This document shows positions 13,471 to 18,739 of a DNA stretch of 18,739 nucleotides, one piece after another. The notes under the pieces were generated by a model. That model had not been told where the DNA came from and made no database searches. It was given only the letters and a program-made list of their open reading frames with translations. The stretch's first letter is position 1. Each line of letters opens with the position of its first letter. Source of the stretch: a bacterium (GTDB lineage Bacteria; Elusimicrobiota; Elusimicrobia; UBA1565; UBA9628); NCBI GenBank assembly GCA_021796015.1, contig JAJYOT010000036.1:1-18739 (forward strand), in the 5' to 3' direction. Made by a program: the position numbers and the translations under genes.

Positions 13471-14541
13471 ATGGAGAATTTACCCGCTTCCATTTTGAAA
13501 TTGGAAGAGGAATTTCTGTCTATTGAGTCTCGCCTTTCCCAGCCGGGTCTTTCTTCCGATGTCTTGAAAAGTATTTCCGCTCGCTATAATGAATTGCGTC
13601 CCTTGGTTCTCAAGATTCAGGAAATTAAAAAAGCCTATAAAGAGATAAACGATTTAGAAGAAATCGTCCAGGGCGGCGGGACGGATAAAGAATTTGTAGA
13701 ATTAGCCGTTCGCGAAAAAAGCGTTTTGTCCCAAAAGGCGCAAAAAGTTCAGGCGGAACTTTTAGAGGCTTTGAAACCCAAGGACCCCAACGATTCTAAA
13801 AATGTTTTCCTTGAGGTTCGCGCGGGCGCGGGCGGAGATGAGTCGGCCTTATTTGCCTCGGAACTCTTGCGCATGTACGGGCGTTTCGCTCAAAATAAAG
13901 GCTTTAAGGTTGAGACCATGGAGGCCAATGCCACGGGCCTTAAGGGAATTAAATCCGCGGTGATTTATATTTCCGGAGGTCCGGTATATGGTTGGCTCAA
14001 ATACGAAGGAGGAGTTCATCGTGTTCAGCGCGTTCCTCAGACGGAAGCCTCCGGCCGCATTCATACCTCCACGGTTACGGTCGCCGTGATGCCGGAAGTG
14101 GAAGAGGTAGACGTCGATATTCGTCCTGAGGATTTAAAGGTAGATACCTATCGCGCCGGCGGAGCCGGAGGGCAAAACGTTAACAAAGTGGAAACTGCGA
14201 TTCGCATTACGCATATCCCTACAGGGGTGGTCGTTCAATGCCAAGATGAACGCTCCCAACTCAAAAATAAAATGAAGGCGATGGCCATGCTCCGTTCCAA
14301 GCTCTATGACGCGGAACGTCAAAAGCATGAAGAAAAAGTTTCTCAAACCAGAAAACTTCAGGTGGGGACCGGAGACCGTTCGGAAAAAATTCGCACCTAT
14401 AATTTCCCTCAAAATCGGCTGACGGATCACCGGTTGGAGCGTTCCTGGCACAATTTACCGGCTCTCATGGAGGGCGCTATTGAACCGGTGTTTGATGCCT
14501 TAAGAGAAGAAGCCGCTCGCGGAGGCGCCGCTTCCCAATGA
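13471..14541 (+). CDS. prfA: Peptide chain release factor 1
   Basis: The 356-residue protein matches RF1 along its whole length. It has an N-terminal helical domain, [13 protein letters not shown] (about 112-124), the codon-reading segment [19 protein letters not shown], the catalytic [11 protein letters not shown] loop, and the C-terminal [12 protein letters not shown] stretch. The tripeptide position reads P-Q-T, fitting the RF1 P-x-T pattern rather than the S-P-F of RF2, so it should read UAA and UAG. The GGQ glutamine is the substrate of PrmC, encoded next. The ATG at 13471 is preceded by AAGGGA (13453-13458), which is far (12 nt) and can pair with TCCCT (13465-13469) in a small hairpin. 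The prmC start overlaps the stop as ATGA. Confidence 0.96.
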   Translation: MENLPASILKLEEEFLSIESRLSQPGLSSDVLKSISARYNELRPLVLKIQEIKKAYKEINDLEEIVQGGGTDKEFVELAVREKSVLSQKAQKVQAELLEALKPKDPNDSKNVFLEVRAGAGGDESALFASELLRMYGRFAQNKGFKVETMEANATGLKGIKSAVIYISGGPVYGWLKYEGGVHRVQRVPQTEASGRIHTSTVTVAVMPEVEEVDVDIRPEDLKVDTYRAGGAGGQNVNKVETAIRITHIPTGVVVQCQDERSQLKNKMKAMAMLRSKLYDAERQKHEEKVSQTRKLQVGTGDRSEKIRTYNFPQNRLTDHRLERSWHNLPALMEGAIEPVFDALREEAARGGAASQ

Positions 14542-15389
14542 TTTCCATCTTGGAAGAAGGTCGGAACTATTTAAAGGAATGCAATGTTTTGGAGCCTGAG
14601 GCTTCATCTGAGTTCTTATTATCCCATGTGTTGGGGGTTGGGCGAGCTCAAATCCGAAGCGGCTTGATAGGTTCCGTTTCGCGGGATGAAAAAAACAAAT
14701 TTCTTTCTCTCATCCGTCGGAGGTCTCGCCATGAACCCCTATCCTATGTGACGGGAAATCAACCTTTTCTTGATTTGACCTTCCTTTGTGGCGCGGGAGT
14801 TCTTATTCCAAGGCCGGAGACAGAAGAGTTGGTTTTTAAAATTTTTAAAAATTTCGAGGGCCGAAAAAAAGAAAATCTTTTGTTCCTTGATATCGGAGCG
14901 GGAACAGGCGCGATTTCTATTTCTCTCGCCCATCACTTTAAACAGGCTCGCGTTTTCGCAATCGAGAAAAGTCTTCGCGCAATGAATTGGATGAAAAAAA
15001 ATCTGGGTCTTTATCCTAAAGAAGCGCGGCGGATTTCTCTTCGTCGTCAAGACATGCTTAAAGATTGGGGTTTAGGGCGTCTTAAATTCGATTTGATTGT
15101 CTCAAATCCACCCTATATTCCAAGTTCTAAAATTAGAAAACTAGAACCTGAGATTTTAAGAGAACCGCGCTTAGCTTTAGACGGCGGGCCGGACGGGCTC
15201 AAATACCTGAGGCGAATTTTTTCTTGCGCCTTGAAATATTTAAGACCAAACGGAACGGTGATGGCGGAAATCGGTTTTGGTCAGGGCGTAAAGATGAGAG
15301 AGATTATGCGAAAAACCGGCTTTGGTCGTGCGGAAGTTGAATGTGATTTTGCCGGAATCGAGCGTTTTGCGGTCGCTCAAAGGGATTAA
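14538..15389 (+). CDS. prmC: Release factor glutamine methyltransferase
   Basis: The 283-residue protein has the PrmC layout: an N-terminal helical domain, the [10 protein letters not shown] segment (73-82), [11 protein letters not shown] (89-99), the SAM-binding [10 protein letters not shown] (118-127), and the substrate-binding NPPY (190-193) in [15 protein letters not shown]. PrmC uses S-adenosylmethionine to N5-methylate the glutamine of the GGQ motif in release factors, improving termination. The ATGA overlap with prfA ties enzyme and substrate together. Some residues usually seen in the 206-222 region ([18 protein letters not shown]) are intact. Nothing unusual is seen. Confidence 0.94.
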   Translation: MISILEEGRNYLKECNVLEPEASSEFLLSHVLGVGRAQIRSGLIGSVSRDEKNKFLSLIRRRSRHEPLSYVTGNQPFLDLTFLCGAGVLIPRPETEELVFKIFKNFEGRKKENLLFLDIGAGTGAISISLAHHFKQARVFAIEKSLRAMNWMKKNLGLYPKEARRISLRRQDMLKDWGLGRLKFDLIVSNPPYIPSSKIRKLEPEILREPRLALDGGPDGLKYLRRIFSCALKYLRPNGTVMAEIGFGQGVKMREIMRKTGFGRAEVECDFAGIERFAVAQRD

Positions 15390-15433
15390 GGCCTTCTTCA
15401 AATGTCTGTATTTTTTTGTCACGGAGCCTAAAC

Positions 15434-16717
15434 ATGGATCAATTTATTATTGACGGCGGAAAACCGCTCAAAGGTCAGGTTAAAATGAGCGGTTCTAAGA
15501 ACGCAGCGCTTCCTATTCTCATTGCGACTTTGCTGACAGATGAGGCTTGCGTCATTGAGAACGTGCCTGTTCGTCTAAGGGATATTCGTACGACTTTTCA
15601 ACTATTGGAAAGCTTGGGGAAAAAGATTGCTGTTCAAGGCTCTCGGGTTATTGTCAAACCCAAAGCGTCTCTTAAGACTCACGCTCCCTATGATTTAGTG
15701 AAACAAATGCGGGCCTCGGTTTTGGTTGCGGGGCCTCTTTTAGCCCGTTTTGGAGTGGTGCGGGTTCCGATTCCGGGTGGTTGTTCCATCGGTCTTCGCC
15801 CTATTGATATCCATTTAGACGGTTTTAAGGCGCTGGGCGCGCGCGAGCTCATCGATCAAGGAGATATCATCCTTTCTTCTCGAGAATTGACTCCTGGACG
15901 GATTCATTTGAAATTTCCCAGCGTTGGTGCCACCGAAAATTTGATGATGGCCGCCGCCGCTTTAAACGGAGAAACGGTGATTGAAAATGCGGCGCGAGAA
16001 CCGGAAATAGAAGACCTTGGGAAATTCTTGACGTGTCTTGGCGCGAGAGTCAAAGGCGCGGGGGAGGAAACTGTTTATGTGCGCGGGAAAGCTGTTTTGC
16101 GAGGGGCCCAATATTCGGTTATTCCCGATCGCTTGGAAGCCGGTACTTTTATGGTGGCGGCCGCTGTAACCCGAGGGCGCGTGGACATCCTCGACGCGGA
16201 ACCGAAGCATTTGAAAGAACCCATTTCAAAATTGCGCGCTTGCGGGGTTCAAGTTAAAATCAAATCTCGAAAAATATCGGTGATGCCGGGGGAGGGTGCG
16301 CTTAAACCCGTTTCCATTAAGACCGGCCCTTACCCTGAATTCCCGACCGATTTGCAGGCGGTGTGGATGAGTTTGATGTGTTTGGCTCGCGGGGAAAGTG
16401 AAATTGAAGAAACCATTTTTGAAAACCGATTTCTTCATGCGGCGGAACTTTTGCGCATGGGTGCCTTGATTACTGTTCATGCTCATCGGGCCAAGGTGCA
16501 AGGAGTTGAAAAATTGACCGGCGCCCCGATTATGGCTTCCGATATTCGGGGAGGCGCCGCTCTTTTGGTCGCGGCGCTTGCCGCTCAAGGCCGAAGCGTT
16601 TTACAGCGCGTGTATCATATCGATAGGGGCTATGAAAAAGTTGAAAGTAAATTGTCTAGGTTAGGGGCTTCTATCCGGCGCGTGAATGACTCACGAAAAA
16701 TTCCTTCAAATTCTTGA
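15434..16717 (+). CDS. murA: UDP-N-acetylglucosamine 1-carboxyvinyltransferase
   Basis: The 427-residue protein catalyses the first committed step of peptidoglycan synthesis, transferring enolpyruvate from PEP to UDP-GlcNAc in the cytoplasm. Visible active-site elements are Lys22 in SGSKNAALP (19-27), Cys117 in PGGCSIGLRPIDIH (114-127) and Asp306 in PEFPTDLQA (301-309). The cysteine is the residue alkylated by fosfomycin; lineages with Asp there are resistant, so sensitivity is expected. The ATG at 15434 has GGAG (15423-15426) at good spacing and gives the normal N-terminus DQFIIDGGKPL; the TTG at 15416 would add six unneeded residues. After the expected end (ASIRRV) there is a short tail, NDSRKIPSNS, whose DNA overlaps folC. 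Confidence 0.95.
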   Translation: MDQFIIDGGKPLKGQVKMSGSKNAALPILIATLLTDEACVIENVPVRLRDIRTTFQLLESLGKKIAVQGSRVIVKPKASLKTHAPYDLVKQMRASVLVAGPLLARFGVVRVPIPGGCSIGLRPIDIHLDGFKALGARELIDQGDIILSSRELTPGRIHLKFPSVGATENLMMAAAALNGETVIENAAREPEIEDLGKFLTCLGARVKGAGEETVYVRGKAVLRGAQYSVIPDRLEAGTFMVAAAVTRGRVDILDAEPKHLKEPISKLRACGVQVKIKSRKISVMPGEGALKPVSIKTGPYPEFPTDLQAVWMSLMCLARGESEIEETIFENRFLHAAELLRMGALITVHAHRAKVQGVEKLTGAPIMASDIRGGAALLVAALAAQGRSVLQRVYHIDRGYEKVESKLSRLGASIRRVNDSRKIPSNS

Positions 16718-17969
16718 AGCGCGGCAGGAACATAGAATCGTTCCCGGTCTTGACCGTATTTTAAAACACTTCGCTTTACTGGGTAATCCCCAGGATAAGT
16801 TTAGAGTTCTTCACGTTGCGGGCACTAATGGAAAGGGGTCCACCTGCGCGATTTTAGAATCCATCTTACGCGCGGCGGGCTATAAAACAGGGTTTTATCT
16901 CTCTCCCCATCTTCAAAGCCCTCGAGAACGGATTCGTATGGCGGGCGTTTGGATATCCCAGGATGATTTTGATCGGCTCTTGGAAAAAATTCTCAGTCTC
17001 GATTCCCAAGAAGAATTAACCTATTTTGAAATTTTAACTTCAGTGGCGTTTCAATATTTCGCTGAAAATAAAGTGGAGGTGGCCGTTGTCGAGACCGGCC
17101 TTGGCGGACGTTTGGACGCAACGAATGTCGTTCAATCGCCGCTTGCTTCCATTATTACCTCGATTGATTTTGATCACATGAATTGGCTTGGAAAAACTCT
17201 TAAGGAAATTGCCCGGGAAAAAGCCGGAATCATCAAGAAAGATTGCCCTGTCTTTTGCGCTTTACTTTTGCCGGAGGCGATGGGGGTCATTGAAGACAAA
17301 GCGCGGGCTTTAACCGCGCCTTTTTTCGTCGTTGAACATTCTTGGCCCGTTAAAAGAATTGAATGGAAATATAATAGCCAGATTTTTGAGACCCCTTGGA
17401 AAGAAGAAGCGACTCTTAATTTGCTTGGAGTTTCTCAGGGAAAAAATGTCGCCTTGGTTGAGGCGGTGTTATCTTATTTAAATCAAAATCAAAGTTTAAA
17501 GGTTTCCAATTCCGACATGCAAAAAGGTCTTGCCCAGGTTTCCTGGCCCGGGCGTTTTGAAGTTTTAAGGGGGCCTAACCACCAAACGGCCATTTTAGAT
17601 GGAGGACATAATCCTGAGGCGTTGCGAAATCTTGCTAAGACATGGGAAAAATCTCCGTGGACAAAAGAGCGCGCTTTATGGGTTGTCGGCATGATGAAAG
17701 ATAAGGATATTGCTTCCTCTCTTCAGTCATTGCCGAAGAATATTCGCCATTTTGTTGCTGTTTCCTCTTTAAACCCCCGATCGGCTTCTACAAATGAAAT
17801 CGCAACAGTCGCCTCCCGGGTTTTTCCCAACGCGGAAATTAACCAGGCGGAAAGCCTTGAGGATGCCCTGGACATTTGGCACAATCAAGAGGTGTCTGTC
17901 TTGGTTGTTTGCGGTTCGCTTTATCTGATTGAAAGGGCCAGGCAAATTTTAAAAAAGAGAGGGTTTTAA
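16686..17969 (+). CDS. folC: Folylpolyglutamate synthase / dihydrofolate synthase
   Basis: The 427-residue protein is a Mur-ligase-family ATP-dependent enzyme that adds glutamate to folates, and in many bacteria also makes dihydrofolate from dihydropteroate. It shows the FolC P-loop AGTNGKGST (45-53), YLSPHLQSPRERI (71-83), VVETGLGGRLDATN (134-147), DFDHMNWLG (161-169), the REKAGIIKK segment (177-185) carrying the lysine usually carbamylated, and the C-terminal ILDGGHNPEA. Whether it has both activities cannot be told by eye. Its ATG lies 32 nt inside the end of murA, and the chosen start gives the usual N-terminus. The next gene follows after 1 nt. Confidence 0.93.
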   Translation: MTHEKFLQILEARQEHRIVPGLDRILKHFALLGNPQDKFRVLHVAGTNGKGSTCAILESILRAAGYKTGFYLSPHLQSPRERIRMAGVWISQDDFDRLLEKILSLDSQEELTYFEILTSVAFQYFAENKVEVAVVETGLGGRLDATNVVQSPLASIITSIDFDHMNWLGKTLKEIAREKAGIIKKDCPVFCALLLPEAMGVIEDKARALTAPFFVVEHSWPVKRIEWKYNSQIFETPWKEEATLNLLGVSQGKNVALVEAVLSYLNQNQSLKVSNSDMQKGLAQVSWPGRFEVLRGPNHQTAILDGGHNPEALRNLAKTWEKSPWTKERALWVVGMMKDKDIASSLQSLPKNIRHFVAVSSLNPRSASTNEIATVASRVFPNAEINQAESLEDALDIWHNQEVSVLVVCGSLYLIERARQILKKRGF

Positions 17970-17970
17970 A

Positions 17971-18739
17971 ATGGGCAAAAATAGCGTTTCGATTGGGGTG
18001 GATGTCGGTGGAACCTACACAAAAATTGCGATTCTAGGGAAAAACGGAAAGATTCTCGAAAAAAAACAGCTTCCTACTCAGTCTTCCTTGGGGCCCAAGG
18101 ATTTTGTCTCTCGGATATCGACGGCGGTCATGGATATGGAAAAAGTTTTAAAGCTTCGCGCGGAGGGGTTTGGGTTGGCTTTGGCGGGCGCGGTTGATCC
18201 TATATCCGGCAAAATTTTATTTGCCCCTAATTTAAAGGGCTGGCCAAATTTTGATTTTAAAAAAGCTTTTTCAAAAAAGATGGGCGCGCGAAATTTTATC
18301 GTTGAAAATGACGCCAATGCCGCGGTTTGGGGTTGTTATATGTTGGATTTTAAAAGAAAGGGAGAAAATTTCTTAGGCCTTACCTTAGGGACCGGCGTGG
18401 GAGGAGGAATTGTTTGCCAAGGAAAACTCTACCGGGGTTCGGCGGGAAGCGCCGGAGAAATTGGGCATATGAGAGTCTCGGTCGGGGGGGAACTTTGTCA
18501 TTGCGGAAGCCGCGGGTGTCTTGAGGCCTATGCGGGCGGCTATGGGATTATCAACACGGCGCGGCGAATGATTGCGGAAAGCCCCGATAAAGGGCGAATT
18601 CTTTTATCTTTATGCGCGGAACCAGGCGCTCTTGAGCCGAGGCATCTCAGCGAGGCGGCTCAAATGGGGGATATCTTATCCCAGGAAGTTTGGGCGGTGA
18701 CCGCGCGATATCTGGCGGCGGGAATCGCGAGTCTGGTCA
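17971..18739 (+). CDS. ROK-family sugar kinase, 3'-partial (glucokinase-like)
   Basis: The frame is open from ATG 17971 to the window end; 256 residues are visible. Motifs of ROK kinases are in order: phosphate-binding DVGGTYTKIA (11-20), VENDANAAVWG (111-121) with the catalytic Asp114, LGTGVGGGIV (139-148), AGEIGHM (161-167) and the zinc motif CHCGSRGCLE (176-185), with His166 as the fourth likely ligand. ROK members of this type phosphorylate glucose, N-acetylmannosamine or related sugars; no DNA-binding domain precedes the kinase, so it is not a NagC/XylR-type repressor. GAGAGGG (about 17957-17963) serves as ribosome-binding site, and the gene follows folC after 1 nt. The exact substrate cannot be fixed from this part. 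Confidence 0.88.
   Translation, partial: MGKNSVSIGVDVGGTYTKIAILGKNGKILEKKQLPTQSSLGPKDFVSRISTAVMDMEKVLKLRAEGFGLALAGAVDPISGKILFAPNLKGWPNFDFKKAFSKKMGARNFIVENDANAAVWGCYMLDFKRKGENFLGLTLGTGVGGGIVCQGKLYRGSAGSAGEIGHMRVSVGGELCHCGSRGCLEAYAGGYGIINTARRMIAESPDKGRILLSLCAEPGALEPRHLSEAAQMGDILSQEVWAVTARYLAAGIASLV

Noticed and set aside
15389..15433. Terminator between prmC and murA
   Set aside because: There is a run of seven T at 15411-15417, but no stable stem precedes it, only the short AAGGCCTT palindrome further upstream.
13105..18739. Unusual system in the rpmE-prfA-prmC-murA-folC-ROK run
   Set aside because: All genes carry their normal motifs and tight spacing; apart from the L31 tail and the murA/folC overlap this is ordinary housekeeping.

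Overview
The window comes from a Gram-negative (diderm) bacterium with moderate GC and tightly packed genes. The evidence for an outer membrane is a PorV/PorQ-type beta-barrel protein, a secretin and an MltA-type lytic transglycosylase. The gene style (PorV-like protein beside a rearranged Tad pilus operon with short secretin) suggests Elusimicrobiota or a related uncultured diderm phylum. That placement is inference and only moderately supported; no rRNA is present to settle it.

Left region, 1-11947, + strand. A 5'-truncated PorV-like outer membrane protein (to 952) is followed by a good sigma70-type promoter and a Tad/Flp pilus locus. In order it holds a small Flp-like pilin (1032), the likely main Flp pilin (1215), a TadE-like pseudopilin, CpaB/RcpC, a short secretin, a TadZ-TadA fusion ATPase, a TadB with an extra exported N-terminal domain, and TadC. 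Three further genes follow in the same tightly coupled run: an exported TPR protein, a two-TM HAMP/PAS-like sensor with no output domain, and an MltA murein transglycosylase. Spacing from tadA to mltA is mostly ATGA or TAATG overlaps, so these genes are probably co-transcribed. A working model: pilins are polymerised by TadA with TadB and TadC, leave through the secretin with CpaB, and MltA with the TPR protein helps the machine cross peptidoglycan and the outer membrane. No prepilin peptidase (TadV/CpaA) is in the window.

Middle, 11941-13038, - strand. One exported HAD-superfamily-like protein converges on mltA, overlapping it by 7 nt. Its catalytic motif I is lost, so it looks like a pseudoenzyme.

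Right region, 13105-18739, + strand. This is a housekeeping cluster: rpmE (L31, zinc-ribbon form), prfA (RF1), prmC (RF methyltransferase), murA, folC and a ROK-family sugar kinase cut by the window end. The divergent gap between the HAD-like gene and rpmE carries two adjacent perfect palindromes.

The most unusual signal is a 19-bp-period repeat (core GAACGGAAAG) at the tadA/tadB junction. It occurs as three direct copies, then as inverted copies that encode the signal peptide of the TadB fusion. The arms form a perfect 29-bp inverted repeat that would bury the tadB ribosome-binding site. A related copy, in the same orientation and reading frame, encodes the end of the signal peptide of the PorV-like protein at the window start. 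This looks like a dispersed repeat recruited as a signal-peptide cassette.
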